A stretch of 64,000 nt of DNA, taken from contig NZ_CP083952.1 of the NCBI RefSeq assembly GCF_006442545.2, positions 2,101,501 to 2,165,500 on the forward strand. Direction: 5' to 3'. Under the pieces are notes generated by a model. The model was not told the DNA's origin. It saw only the letters and a list, made by a program, of their open reading frames with translations, and searched no databases. Position 1 is the stretch's first letter; every line of letters begins with the position of its first letter. Of the stretch, positions 1-9,105 are shown piece after piece. The position numbers and the translations under genes were made by a program. Source of the DNA: Mesorhizobium sp. B2-1-8 (lineage in GTDB: Bacteria > Pseudomonadota > Alphaproteobacteria > Rhizobiales > Rhizobiaceae).

Positions 1-112
1 CGCGCCCGAGCCAAGTCGATCATGCGTAGGCGATCGAGAGCGTCACAGGATCTGACGCGGTGGGGATCGATCAGCCAACTACCTCAGTTGCCCTGGCGGA
101 TCGCGGGCTTGT

Positions 113-1423
113 TCAATTGATGCCCTGAACCGGGACCGTCTCGGCCTGAAGGCTCCCGCCTGCAGGTATGCTAGCCAAACCTGAGTCCGGCGCCGGGATC
201 TCGACCTTCACTGTGTCGCCGGGGTTGACTGCTGTGGTTTCCTCGGCGGGAAGTTCGGCTGTGCTGCTATCCGTCGTCCTGACGATCTTGAAGATTGGCT
301 TGGCACTTTCGGCGCGTTGCCTCAGAGCGAGCAGGGCAGGGACTGCAATCTCGGTTTCGTGCAGCAACTGCACCGCGGTATCGGCCTTGCTGGTGACTTC
401 GTTAAGCTGCAGCTGGGTTTCGCGCAAGCTTTCAGCGACTTCGCTGGCGTGCCGGTTGCTGATGTCGAGAATCTCGATGTCCGTCTTGCTGATCTCCTGC
501 CTCACGCGCAAGAGTGAGGTCTCGGCCGCGAGCCTGTCCCCTTGCATCTGCGCGACCGTCCCCTCAAGCGATAGCTCGCGTGGTGCAACGGCCAGTCCCT
601 TCTCGACAAGCGTCGAAACACTCGCGAGTTCCTTCTGGACAAGCTCAATCTGTTTGTCGTGGAACGTCAGTTGCTGTCCCAGCGAGTCCAGTTCCTTTTC
701 CAGGAATTCCCTGAGTTCATGGAGCGAACGCAGTTGTGTCGTCAGCGCGTCCTTGCGGATCGCAAAGATCTTGCGCTCCTGGTCCATTGTCGATGCAACG
801 GTTTGGTTGGAGACCCTGTCGTTCAATTCGGCAGGAAAAGAGATCTCCTCGCTGCCGGCCAGTTCGGCTTCAAGGCGCGCCTTGCGGGCAAGAAGGCTGA
901 CATTGTTCAGCGCTAGTAATCCCACGTCGCCCTGGCCTGAGATGACTTCCCGCCCGAGCCGCGATATGTCGTCCTGGCGTATCGGCAAGCCGCCCGCGAT
1001 CCCCACCGCCTGCAGCACGGTCAGTCCGGGCCGATAAGGAAACTCACCGGGCTGCTTGACGTTGCCGACGATGTAGAAAGGTCTGTACTGCACGATTTCT
1101 ACAGCGACATCGGGCTGGCGGCCGAGCCCCATGTTCCGCATCAAACGATCGCCGATGGCCCTGGCGAGGTCGCCGGGAGCGGTGCCCTGCGCGCGTATCT
1201 GGCCGACAAACGGAAGGAAGAGCGTGCCGTCGGCACCGACGACGAAAGCGTCGTTGAGAGCCGTCCATTCAAAAATCACATCACGTGACGCGCGCCATTC
1301 ATAAACCTTGAGCCTGACCTTATCTTGGGGCCCGAGGAGATACTCGGCAGCCACCGAGGGCAAGGCGCCGGCGACCACCGCGGCGAGTGAGGCAGACGCG
1401 ATCGTCAAGACCCATTTGCGCAT
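113..1423 (-). CDS. ExoF-like polysaccharide export protein (SLBB/Poly_export with coiled coil)
   Basis: Predicted periplasmic/outer-membrane exopolysaccharide export protein, 436 aa. Residues 1-26 form a Sec signal peptide ending at VAA. A Poly_export domain follows (EYLLGPQDKVRLKVYEW, typical of Wza/ExoF proteins), then an SLBB-like segment around residues 110-150 (FYIVGNVKQPGEFPYRPGL). Residues ~175-370 are a long heptad-rich coiled coil, which distinguishes ExoF-type proteins from short Wza-type ones. The gene lies 14 bp downstream of a GT2 glycosyltransferase on the same strand, so the two are probably co-transcribed. Family role: moving the finished polymer across the envelope with a Wzc/ExoP-like copolymerase, which is not in the window. 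The 112 bp beyond its stop may contain the start of another minus-strand gene (ATG at position 23), but too little is present to judge. Confidence 0.88.
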   Translation of the reverse strand: MRKWVLTIASASLAAVVAGALPSVAAEYLLGPQDKVRLKVYEWRASRDVIFEWTALNDAFVVGADGTLFLPFVGQIRAQGTAPGDLARAIGDRLMRNMGLGRQPDVAVEIVQYRPFYIVGNVKQPGEFPYRPGLTVLQAVGIAGGLPIRQDDISRLGREVISGQGDVGLLALNNVSLLARKARLEAELAGSEEISFPAELNDRVSNQTVASTMDQERKIFAIRKDALTTQLRSLHELREFLEKELDSLGQQLTFHDKQIELVQKELASVSTLVEKGLAVAPRELSLEGTVAQMQGDRLAAETSLLRVRQEISKTDIEILDISNRHASEVAESLRETQLQLNEVTSKADTAVQLLHETEIAVPALLALRQRAESAKPIFKIVRTTDSSTAELPAEETTAVNPGDTVKVEIPAPDSGLASIPAGGSLQAETVPVQGIN

Positions 1424-1437
1424 TGTCTTCCCCTTCG

Positions 1438-2310
1438 TCAGATTTTCAAGATGTACTCGGGTTCGATTCGTCCAATCGCGACGTGCAGGATGGCGAGCAG
1501 GTTGCCCCTGAGCCTGCCCCTACGGTCGACATAGGGCTCGGGCCAAAGGCTCTTTGCCAGATTGGCCGCAATATTCCTGAGCATCAGGGGAAGCGCGAAA
1601 GAAGCCGGCACGGACCCCTTCCTGATCAGATAGATCGCATTCGCAACCTGGGAGTAGCCGAATCGCTCTCCGCTGACGCGACCTGTCTTGATGCCCAGAT
1701 GGACCCCCCTGATCGAGGTTACGCAGACCACGCGACCTTTCGATCTCAGTTGGCTGGTGAAGTCGATGTCCTCCTGCCAGCCATAGAGGACGAGGCGCTC
1801 GTCGAAACGCAAATCGCCTACAAGCGAGGAACGGACGGACATGTTACATCCGTATGCGCCCACATGGTCGATTGCCGAAGGTCCGGCACTGCTGGTGCCC
1901 TCTGCTGCCTGCAGCGCGGCTTCGGCATCTTCCCAGGTCAGGCCAGCATTGGCAGCCCCGTCCTTGATGACTCTGCCCATCACCACCGCCCATTCGTGAT
2001 TGGTGATGAAGGCTTCTTCGATCTGTTTCAGGTATTCGGCCGATGGGACGAAATCGTCGTCGAAGAACGTGATGATGTCGAAACGCGCGAGCGACGGCGC
2101 AAGAGCCGTGTTCCGCTGCGCGGTCAGCCCCCTCGGTCCGAAAACACACGATACAGGAAAGGGGCAGCTGGCTGGTAATTCAATATGCGTGGCGTCGGGC
2201 GCGGACAATATGACTTCGTCGGGAAGTCTGTTCTGGCTGCCCAAATAGCCGAGCAGGCGCGCGACCTGTGCGCTGCGGCCTAGGGTTGGGATAATCACTG
2301 CCAGTCTCAT
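1438..2310 (-). CDS. Family 2 glycosyltransferase
   Basis: Predicted cytoplasmic GT-A fold glycosyltransferase, 290 aa. The N terminus MRLAVIIPTLGRSAQVARLL is the usual GT2 nucleotide-sugar-binding beta strand. FFDDDF at about residue 83 supplies the acidic DxD-type metal/UDP-sugar site. The C-terminal part has a conserved 'GWQEDIDFT' motif typical of GT2 enzymes, followed by a hydrophobic/basic stretch that may contact the membrane. It is upstream of the ExoF-like gene (14-bp gap) and divergent from the GT4 gene starting at 2568; the 257 bp between them should hold both promoters. Donor and acceptor sugars cannot be inferred. Confidence 0.87.
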   Translation of the reverse strand: MRLAVIIPTLGRSAQVARLLGYLGSQNRLPDEVILSAPDATHIELPASCPFPVSCVFGPRGLTAQRNTALAPSLARFDIITFFDDDFVPSAEYLKQIEEAFITNHEWAVVMGRVIKDGAANAGLTWEDAEAALQAAEGTSSAGPSAIDHVGAYGCNMSVRSSLVGDLRFDERLVLYGWQEDIDFTSQLRSKGRVVCVTSIRGVHLGIKTGRVSGERFGYSQVANAIYLIRKGSVPASFALPLMLRNIAANLAKSLWPEPYVDRRGRLRGNLLAILHVAIGRIEPEYILKI

Positions 2311-2567
2311 GCCAGGTCCATGTTTCGGTGCCCGTCGACCCTAGAACGGCGAACACACCTGGACAGCCTGCATAAAAGGTTAGGGACGAGTCCGGGTTAC
2401 CTCGCAGCACAGGCTTTTGGCGTATTCCGGGCGGACGCGCCCCAACCAAAAGTACTAGGCCGGCCAGCGCCCGCAGCGTCCTGTAACCGATCGGACGACT
2501 TGCAGGAGCCATGGCATGGAAGGGAGACTGCCGGGATTGCGATTGCTGGCTGCGGCAAGGGGGAACC

Positions 2568-3797
2568 ATGCTCCACGAACGTTCTTCCGACCTGGCAATC
2601 GCCGCCAAGCTCACGGTGCCAATCGAGAAACTGCCGGCCGCGCCGGGGATTGTCGACAGATATGCAAGAATAGCGGTCGTTCACGACTGGTGCCCGAACT
2701 TCCGGGGAGGGGAGCGGGTTCTTGCGCAAATCTGCAAGCAGTTTCCGAATGCCGAAGTCTTCACGCTTTTCGATTTTCTGCCAGCCGACGTCAAAGAGCA
2801 ATATTTCCGGGATGTGGAATTCCATACGTCGGCAGCCAACCGGATTCCCATGGTGCGGAAATTCTACCGGTCTCTTTTCTTCTTTTGCCCTTTCCTGATC
2901 GAGCAGTTCGACGTGACAGGTTACGACGCGGTGATCTCCTCTTCGGCCGCGTTTTCGCGTGGCGTGATCACCAGGCCGGATCAACCGCATTTATGTTATG
3001 TGCACAGCCCCGTCCGCTATGCATGGGATGAGCAGTTCTCCTATCTTCAGCAGGGAAGGCTGGGCTTTGGTCCCAAGGGAATGCTCTATCGGTACATGCT
3101 GCACCGGCTGAGGACGTGGGATACCAGGACCGCGCATGGTCCGGACCTGATGTTGGCGAACTCGAACTATGTCCGTTCCCGCATCCAGCACATTTACGGG
3201 CGCGACGCGCGCGTCGTTTTCCCACCGGTTTGCGTAGGAGAACTGCCGTGTGTGGAAGACAAGGATGACTACTACGTCTCGGCATCCTTCCTAGCCCCAT
3301 ACAAGCGAACCGACCTGGTGATCAGGGCCTTCAACGATATGCCATCGCGGCGGCTGGTCATCGTTGGCGAAGGACAGCAATCCGCCAGCTTGCGATCGCT
3401 GGCTGGGCCTAACATCACGTTTTCGGGTTTTCTACCCCGCAAGGAGTATATCGAGACGCTGGCGCGGGCAAAGGCCATGGTCTTTGCGGGCTGCGAGGAC
3501 TTCGGCATCGCGTTGGCCGAGGCGCAAGCCTGTGGGACCCCGCTGATCGCGTTCGGCCGAGGCGGCGCGGTTGACATCGTGCGGCGCCTGGGGTCATCCG
3601 CCGAGCCGACGGGGGTGCTGTTCAAGGCGCAGACTATCGAGTCTCTCAAGGGGGCCGTCGTACGGTTCGAAGAAAACAGCCACGCTATCACCCCCCGTGC
3701 CTGCACCGCCAATGCAGCACGCTTTTCCGAAGAGAACTTCGATCGCGCGATTCTGGAATCGATCGGGGCCGTCCAGTCACTTCACGACGTCATATGA
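2568..3797 (+). CDS. Family 4 (GT-B) glycosyltransferase
   Basis: Predicted retaining GT-B glycosyltransferase, 409 aa from the chosen start. The N-terminal domain begins IAVVHDWCPNFRGGERVL, with the glycine-rich acceptor loop. The C-terminal domain has the GT4 signature GCEDFGIALAEAQACGTPLI, an E-x7-E motif that binds the sugar-nucleotide. The reading frame is open from an ATG at 2511, but the ATG at 2568 follows a purine-rich AAGGGGGAA ribosome site at better spacing, so it is preferred. The C terminus overlaps tail-to-tail by 8 bp with the next GT4 gene on the minus strand. It probably adds one sugar of the repeat unit on the cytoplasmic face; specificity is unknown. Confidence 0.88.
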   Translation: MLHERSSDLAIAAKLTVPIEKLPAAPGIVDRYARIAVVHDWCPNFRGGERVLAQICKQFPNAEVFTLFDFLPADVKEQYFRDVEFHTSAANRIPMVRKFYRSLFFFCPFLIEQFDVTGYDAVISSSAAFSRGVITRPDQPHLCYVHSPVRYAWDEQFSYLQQGRLGFGPKGMLYRYMLHRLRTWDTRTAHGPDLMLANSNYVRSRIQHIYGRDARVVFPPVCVGELPCVEDKDDYYVSASFLAPYKRTDLVIRAFNDMPSRRLVIVGEGQQSASLRSLAGPNITFSGFLPRKEYIETLARAKAMVFAGCEDFGIALAEAQACGTPLIAFGRGGAVDIVRRLGSSAEPTGVLFKAQTIESLKGAVVRFEENSHAITPRACTANAARFSEENFDRAILESIGAVQSLHDVI

Positions 3798-4920
3798 GTT
3801 CGCGCATCCTGACGCGATTGGTTTGCGCGTCGCGGCCATCGGCGGCCGCCATGGCCTTGAGATAAAGCAACGCCGTCGCCCTCCAGCTGTATGCTGAGGC
3901 TCTTGCTTTTCCCTTTGCCACCATCTCCGTTCGCAACGCCTGAGAACGATGAAGTCGCATGAAGCTGTCGAACCATGCCTCCGGATTGTCGGGAGAGGCG
4001 TATAGTGCCGCGCTCGCGCAGACCTCAGGCAGGCTTGCGCGGTCTGAAACCACCACGGGGCAGCCGACAGCCATCGCCTCGAGGGCCGGCAGGCCGAAGC
4101 CTTCGGTAAGCGAGGGGAAAGCCAGGCACAGCGAGTCCGCAAGCAGAGCGGCCAACTCGCCATCGGAAACGCGGCCGAGCCAGTGGATGTTTCGCGCTTG
4201 CGTGCGCGCGGATCCTGACTTGTAGACGCGCGATTCCGACATGCCGACGATCGCTAGCCTGAGCCCGACTGCTGCGAGGCGGTCAGCCATGTTCAAGATG
4301 AGGTCTACGTTCTTGTGGGGTGCGGCACTTCCGATCATGACTATGGTGTCCCGCGAGGCCGCCAATTGGATTGGCGCCGAGTGTTCAGGCTTCCAACGCA
4401 AGACATGCTCATGGCCGTTAGAGGCCACGAAGGCCCTGTGCGCCGGGATCACGCCTTGGCGGACGAGTTCACCGAGCGAGAAAGCGGAGACAGTCGAAAT
4501 ACCCCATGCCGTCTTGCCGAGGCAAGGCAACAGCGTTCTGTAAAGGCATCTGAAGGCGAGGGAATAGCTCTGCGGCGCGTTCCAGACATTTGCGTCATGA
4601 ATACAAACGATATGTTTGTGGGAAAGCAGAGGCCCCGTGTTGCAGAGGCTGAGCAGACCGCCGCCGTCGAGAGCGACGGGAAGTCGCGCTTGCTCCCAAA
4701 CATGCCCGCGCGCGCCGCCGATCTCGCGGCGTTCGATGGACATGAGGGGGATGTCCCCAGATCCGGGCGGACAGAGCAGGCGGACCTGGAGATCGCTAGC
4801 AAGTGGCACCCGCTCCTCAATCAACGCGTCCAGCGAACGGACGATTTCATAGGCATAGCGTTGCACGCCGGTTGTCGGCTGGGAAAGAAAACGCCCATTG
4901 ATTGTCCAACGTCGTGGCAT
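3790..4920 (-). CDS. Family 4 glycosyltransferase (paralogue of 5113-6492)
   Basis: Predicted GT-B glycosyltransferase of 376 aa, counted from an ATG at 4920. This start gives MPRRWTINGRFLSQPTTGVQ and has a GGGGGTAAGGG ribosome site; the frame is open to 4980. The C-terminal domain carries the E-x7-E region (FPSLTEGFGLPALEAMAVG), followed by GCPVVVSDRASLPEV, a mannosyltransferase-like GT4 signature. The start motif 'RRWTING' and the block DALI-E--PL recur in the divergent neighbour at 5113-6492, so the two are paralogues arranged head to head with 192 bp between them. Donor sugar is unknown, but the closest GT4 groups are mannosyl/rhamnosyl transferases. Confidence 0.87.
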   Translation of the reverse strand: MPRRWTINGRFLSQPTTGVQRYAYEIVRSLDALIEERVPLASDLQVRLLCPPGSGDIPLMSIERREIGGARGHVWEQARLPVALDGGGLLSLCNTGPLLSHKHIVCIHDANVWNAPQSYSLAFRCLYRTLLPCLGKTAWGISTVSAFSLGELVRQGVIPAHRAFVASNGHEHVLRWKPEHSAPIQLAASRDTIVMIGSAAPHKNVDLILNMADRLAAVGLRLAIVGMSESRVYKSGSARTQARNIHWLGRVSDGELAALLADSLCLAFPSLTEGFGLPALEAMAVGCPVVVSDRASLPEVCASAALYASPDNPEAWFDSFMRLHRSQALRTEMVAKGKARASAYSWRATALLYLKAMAAADGRDAQTNRVRMRELI

Positions 4921-5112
4921 GCCCTTACCCCCGAGACCCTCACTGTGGAGCGGCCATAGGGGCGCGGTCACTACGGCCATTCGGTCACCTGTTTGCGCGG
5001 GGGGCTCATCCGGCCGGGCGAGGGCGGCGTTGTACCTACCTCGAACGTTGGAGGGCCGTGCGCCACCGAGAATGCTAATCTGACCACAGGTGCAGCCGGA
5101 CCGGAGAGGGTT

Positions 5113-6492
5113 ATGGGTAATTCCGAATTCGAAGCGACGCAGTCGCCGTCATCAAGGCGGTTGAATGGCCGCGACAGCGGCACACAGCTGGCGGGATCCC
5201 TTGTCGAAGACGCCAACTACCTGATGGGTATACCCGAGCTCAGGTCAGCGGATCAAGGGGCGGCGAGGCGGCGCTGGACGATAAACGGAGACTTCACGAC
5301 GCTTCGCCGTAATGGAGTAGCCCGTTATGCTCGCGAAGTGACCATGGCACTCGACGCCCTCATTTCGGAAGGGCATCCGCTTGGTCGCGATCTGGAAATG
5401 GATCTCGTGATCCCGCGCCCGCTAACCGAACCCTTGCCCCTCAAGGCCATCACCGCACGGATCATTCCGGAATTCAACAGACCACGACTTCCTCAACTTT
5501 GGGTTCAGGCGCAGTTGCCCTGGCATGTGCCCGGGGGATTGCTGAGTTTCTGCAACCTCGCTCCCGTCATGCTGAGCCGTCAAATCGCTTGCATTCACGA
5601 CATGCACACCAGGCTGATGCCGTTGAGCTATCCGAGGGGCTTCCGGTGGGCGCACCGCCTCATCCTGCCAGCGCTCGGCAGGCGGGCTGCTCGTATCACG
5701 ACGGTCTCGCAGTTGGCGCGGAGTCACCTGATCAAGTTCGGAATAGCGCCGGAGGAAAATATTGTCGTCACCTACAACGGCAGCGACCATGCCAAGAGAT
5801 GGGATGCCCGGAAATCGTCCCTGGCCGTGGATCGGCGTAGGCCATATGTCCTCTGCCTTGGCCGGGGGGACCAAGAATACAAGAACCTTGAGCTTCTCGC
5901 CCGGCTGGCCCCGCTCCTCGATGAGATGGGTCTGGATTTGTGGATGCCTGGTGACGTCGACGAAGCCACGGTCCTGCGATACGTTGCGAAACTGCCCGAC
6001 AACATCGTCTTCCTTGGCCGCATCGACGACGACGACTTCAAGAAGGCGCTCGAGGGCGCTTTGTGCTTCCTGTTCCCCTCACGCATCGAGGGTTTCGGGC
6101 TTCCGGCGGTCGAAGCGATGGCGTCTGGCTGTCCCGTCATTGCATCGAGCTCGCCGTGCCTCCCGGAAATCTGTGGGGACTCTGCTCTTTACGTCGATCC
6201 TGAGGACGTCCATGCGTGGGCCGAAAAGGTCCGCCACCTTTTGGTCACCCCGGCCTTGCGCGAGTGGCTGGTGACCAAGGGCAACGCCAGGGCAAGCAGT
6301 TATTCCTGGCGGTGGATCGCGTGGAAATACCTGGAACTGATGGTCCAGGTCGACGCCGATTTCGGGGAGCGGTCCCGTGGCAGGAGACCCTCCGAGGGGA
6401 ACGACCTTGCCGAGTTTTCGAAGCCGGCGCAGGGCCGCGGTGATCGGAGGCATCGTGTCGCTCCGGGTGCCAACCCGCGCTCCATGGCCTAA
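5113..6492 (+). CDS. Family 4 glycosyltransferase (paralogue of 3790-4920)
   Basis: Predicted GT-B glycosyltransferase, 459 aa from the ATG at 5113, which follows GGAGAGGG. The frame is open to 4993 but the earlier residues look non-coding. The first ~50 residues are unlike the family; homology to the neighbour starts at RRRWTINGDF. GT4 C-terminal motifs are present: LGRGDQEYKNLE (phosphate-binding loop region), FPSRIEGFGLPAVEAMASG (E-x7-E) and GCPVIASSSPCLPEI. About 50 basic, low-complexity residues at the C terminus also exceed the usual family length. It is a divergently transcribed paralogue of the preceding gene, suggesting two related sugars are added in sequence. Confidence 0.88.
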   Translation: MGNSEFEATQSPSSRRLNGRDSGTQLAGSLVEDANYLMGIPELRSADQGAARRRWTINGDFTTLRRNGVARYAREVTMALDALISEGHPLGRDLEMDLVIPRPLTEPLPLKAITARIIPEFNRPRLPQLWVQAQLPWHVPGGLLSFCNLAPVMLSRQIACIHDMHTRLMPLSYPRGFRWAHRLILPALGRRAARITTVSQLARSHLIKFGIAPEENIVVTYNGSDHAKRWDARKSSLAVDRRRPYVLCLGRGDQEYKNLELLARLAPLLDEMGLDLWMPGDVDEATVLRYVAKLPDNIVFLGRIDDDDFKKALEGALCFLFPSRIEGFGLPAVEAMASGCPVIASSSPCLPEICGDSALYVDPEDVHAWAEKVRHLLVTPALREWLVTKGNARASSYSWRWIAWKYLELMVQVDADFGERSRGRRPSEGNDLAEFSKPAQGRGDRRHRVAPGANPRSMA

Positions 6493-6500
6493 CGGAAACG

Positions 6501-6550
6501 ATTGACCCCATATTCCTCAAATTGCTTAGAAATGCGCCATTTGGGTCAAT
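6501..6550. promoter_or_regulatory. Inverted repeat of ATTGACCC / GGGTCAAT upstream of acyltransferase
   Basis: ATTGACCC at 6501-6508 and its exact complement GGGTCAAT at 6543-6550 face each other across 34 bp, just upstream of the preferred acyltransferase start. The same GGGTCAAT core recurs at 7937-7944, before the next GT2 gene. This is compatible with a regulator site or a promoter element, but function is not shown. Confidence 0.3.
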
Positions 6551-6636
6551 TCTCAGGTCCACTCGCCTCCGATAAATTGAGGTCGAAGCCGATCGAGGGC
6601 AAACAGGGCACCGTAGCGGCTTCATTGGATAGGGCG

Positions 6637-7836
6637 ATGGTCTTCTTAACGCTCGGCACGGTTGGCCTGGCATCGATAACGTCCAGGGTCAACGCGGAAT
6701 ACTCTCCGGCCGCGACCCGGACTGCTCAGGCAAGGAAGTTCTGGCACAATCCTCAGCTTTTGAGGCTGGTATCCGCCTATGCCATCGCCTACATCCACAT
6801 GGCCGGGGTGGTGGGCGCCGCCCACATCGGTCCGGCTGTCTTGGAGATTTTCCGTTTCGGAACGGACCTGTTCGTGGTCCTGGCTGGTTTTCTTACCGCG
6901 CACGTGCTCGGGAACAATGGCACGTCCGCAGGCGCTTATTTGCGCACGAGGCTCATTCGCATCGTGCCTTTATACTGGGGCTTCACGGTTCTCGCATTTC
7001 TTGTCGAAAATTACGCGATGAATAACCATTCGACGCCGTTGTCTGCACTCTTCATGTCGCTTGCCTTCGTCCCCCACGGTTCCTACCCGATCCTGTATCC
7101 GACCTGGACATTGCTGGTTATCGTCGAGTTCAGCTTGATTATAGCGGCTTTTCAAATTGTGAGCGTGAAAAACGGTGTCTTCTATTCTGCCGCCTTCGTC
7201 GTATTTCTTGCAGCCGCAGGCAAGATATCGAGAATTGATAACCAAATTGTCGTATTTTACACCAATCCCATACTGATTGATTTTGCCCTCGGCATTCTCA
7301 TCTTCAAGTTTGTCAGCTCTGGGCCGTTCCTTTTCAAAATGCCGCAGCGTCGCATCGTTGCTCTCGCAGCGGCGGCCGTCACCTTCGGCGCCATGGCTGC
7401 GGTCTTGCGTCCGTTCTTCTGGCCGGCGCTGCCTCGCGTCCTCGCCCTCGGCGTGCCGATGTCGCTTCTGTTGCTGGGGGTTGTTACTCTGGAGCAGCTT
7501 GGCATCTACAATGATTCGAAGCTTTTGAACTTTCTCGCCAAATGCACCTACTCGATCTACCTGACACACTGGTTCGTGGATCTCATATCCGAGAAGCTCG
7601 TTGTCGAAAGCGGAAATTCGGCATGGTTGGCCACGGTGCTGTTGTTCGTGACCCCCATGGCCGTAACCTGCGTTTCGGTGTTCGTTTATCTTTATGCCGA
7701 ATTGCCTATGACCCGATATCTGTCCGATTGGTTCGCCGCACCGGGAACATCACCTTCAGCGGCAACGCCTAGATCGACGACAGGGCATCAAGGCAGCGCG
7801 CAGCCCCGATCTGAGCATCGGAGTCGTTTGCCATGA
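6637..7836 (+). CDS. Acyltransferase family 3 membrane protein
   Basis: Predicted integral-membrane O-acyltransferase (Acyl_transf_3), 399 aa from an ATG at 6637 preceded by AGGGC; the frame is open from 6502. The sequence has about ten hydrophobic helices. The first cytoplasmic/helix segment QLLRLVSAYAIAYIHMAGV corresponds to the family's conserved N-terminal 'R-x10-H' region, though the usual R-x-x-A-H is only loosely kept. YLRTRLIRIVPLYW is the family's conserved arginine-rich loop. The gene sits among glycosyltransferases, so it probably transfers an acetyl or other acyl group to a sugar of the repeat unit. The last ~25 residues are low-complexity Ser/Thr/Arg. The downstream GT2 gene is 144 bp away. 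Confidence 0.82.
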   Translation: MVFLTLGTVGLASITSRVNAEYSPAATRTAQARKFWHNPQLLRLVSAYAIAYIHMAGVVGAAHIGPAVLEIFRFGTDLFVVLAGFLTAHVLGNNGTSAGAYLRTRLIRIVPLYWGFTVLAFLVENYAMNNHSTPLSALFMSLAFVPHGSYPILYPTWTLLVIVEFSLIIAAFQIVSVKNGVFYSAAFVVFLAAAGKISRIDNQIVVFYTNPILIDFALGILIFKFVSSGPFLFKMPQRRIVALAAAAVTFGAMAAVLRPFFWPALPRVLALGVPMSLLLLGVVTLEQLGIYNDSKLLNFLAKCTYSIYLTHWFVDLISEKLVVESGNSAWLATVLLFVTPMAVTCVSVFVYLYAELPMTRYLSDWFAAPGTSPSAATPRSTTGHQGSAQPRSEHRSRLP

Positions 7837-7980
7837 GAAAAATCCTGGGCCGAACGCCTCCTCTTAACCGAAGCCATCGACAGAAGCTGGGGTCGACTTC
7901 ATGACCGGCAGCTCCGGCAGTGTCGCTTTTGAGGTAGGGTCAATTCAATATCGCGGTCCGAATACGAAAAAGACAACGTT

Positions 7981-8991
7981 ATGAGACACCGCTCGGCACC
8001 AGCTCTGCCTCTCGTTGCCGTGGTAACGCCGGTATACAATGGAGGTGCGTATCTCGAAGCTACCATGAGATCCGTCCAGCGGCAGACCTATGATAACATT
8101 GTACACGTTCTCGTTGACAATTGCAGCTCGGACGACACGTCGCAAATCATCGATCGCTTTCGGTCGGAGCGTTTTGAGCTGATTACTCTTCGCAATGACA
8201 GCGTCCTTCCGCTGCGAGAAAACTGGACTAAGGCGCTTTGCGCAGTTCCCACCGAGGCCTTTTATGTGAAGGTGCTCTGCGCAGACGACCTGATGCGCAG
8301 CGATTGCATCTCGCGCTTCGTTGAGATTGCTCAATCCGACGAAAAAATTGAGGTCGTTCTTTGCGACGATGTTTTCATGGACAGGGTCCATCGCGCGAAT
8401 TTGCCGTTGAAACAAGGCATTTTTGGAGGAATTGAGATCGCGGCCAAGATGCTAGATGAAAGCATTAATTGGCTGCCGTACCATCACCTGTTTGTTCGCT
8501 TTCCTGACAGCGCGCAAAGCCCGGTTTTCTTCAACGATGCCCCGATCCATTTTGATTTTTCTGCAGTCGTTCGCAGTGCCCTGCGTGGCAAGCTCGCCTA
8601 TTTGCACGCGCCACTCGTCTACACGCGTTGGCACGCGAATTCGCTCACCAGCCAGCAACTCGGCGCGAACCAGTTGAAAACCTTACTTGAGCGTTTTGAC
8701 ATTTTATGTGCGTTTGGGGCTCAGTGCTGGGACGAGCCGACTTTCCGACGTAAAAAGGAATGTATGCGTGCCAGGATGATGCGCTTGGCCCTAAAATGGA
8801 CAATGATGGGAAGGCTGGACGCGGCTCAGGAACTCTTGAAGGGCCTGAAAGAGCGGCAAGTCGCTCCGACCGCTGCGGATTGGGCCAAATCGTTGGTCGA
8901 ATGGGTACCCTATTCGAATTGGAAGCGAAGCTGGCATCTTTCAACGGGTCCTGAGATTGACGAAGCCAAGTTCTGCTCCGAGATTTTTTAA
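7981..8991 (+). CDS. Family 2 glycosyltransferase
   Basis: Predicted GT-A glycosyltransferase, 336 aa. PLVAVVTPVYNGGAYLEATM is the canonical GT2 start and LVDNCSSDDTSQII the nucleotide-binding segment. VKVLCADDLM carries the DD pair replacing DxD. The C-terminal ~100 residues are unrelated to the core and may bind the acceptor or a partner. No strong ribosome site precedes the ATG. The gene is visibly richer in A+T than the preceding GT4 genes, which suggests a separate acquisition into the locus. GGGTCAATT lies 36 bp before its start. Confidence 0.87.
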   Translation: MRHRSAPALPLVAVVTPVYNGGAYLEATMRSVQRQTYDNIVHVLVDNCSSDDTSQIIDRFRSERFELITLRNDSVLPLRENWTKALCAVPTEAFYVKVLCADDLMRSDCISRFVEIAQSDEKIEVVLCDDVFMDRVHRANLPLKQGIFGGIEIAAKMLDESINWLPYHHLFVRFPDSAQSPVFFNDAPIHFDFSAVVRSALRGKLAYLHAPLVYTRWHANSLTSQQLGANQLKTLLERFDILCAFGAQCWDEPTFRRKKECMRARMMRLALKWTMMGRLDAAQELLKGLKERQVAPTAADWAKSLVEWVPYSNWKRSWHLSTGPEIDEAKFCSEIF

Positions 8992-9105
8992 ACCGGAGGT
9001 CCGCTGACCGAACCGTCAACAGGACTTGCTGGGTGGGTGAAGCCGCGGCCGATTGCGCGATCGACAATTTTTTTGATAGGCAATAACCGGCGCCTCAGCT
9101 TAATC

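Noticed and set aside
1..23. Possible start of a minus-strand gene (MIDLARA) at the window edge
   Set aside because: Seven codons without a ribosome site are too little to support a feature.
168..1037. 289-codon frame antisense to the ExoF-like gene
   Set aside because: Serine-rich antisense artefact of the coiled-coil region.
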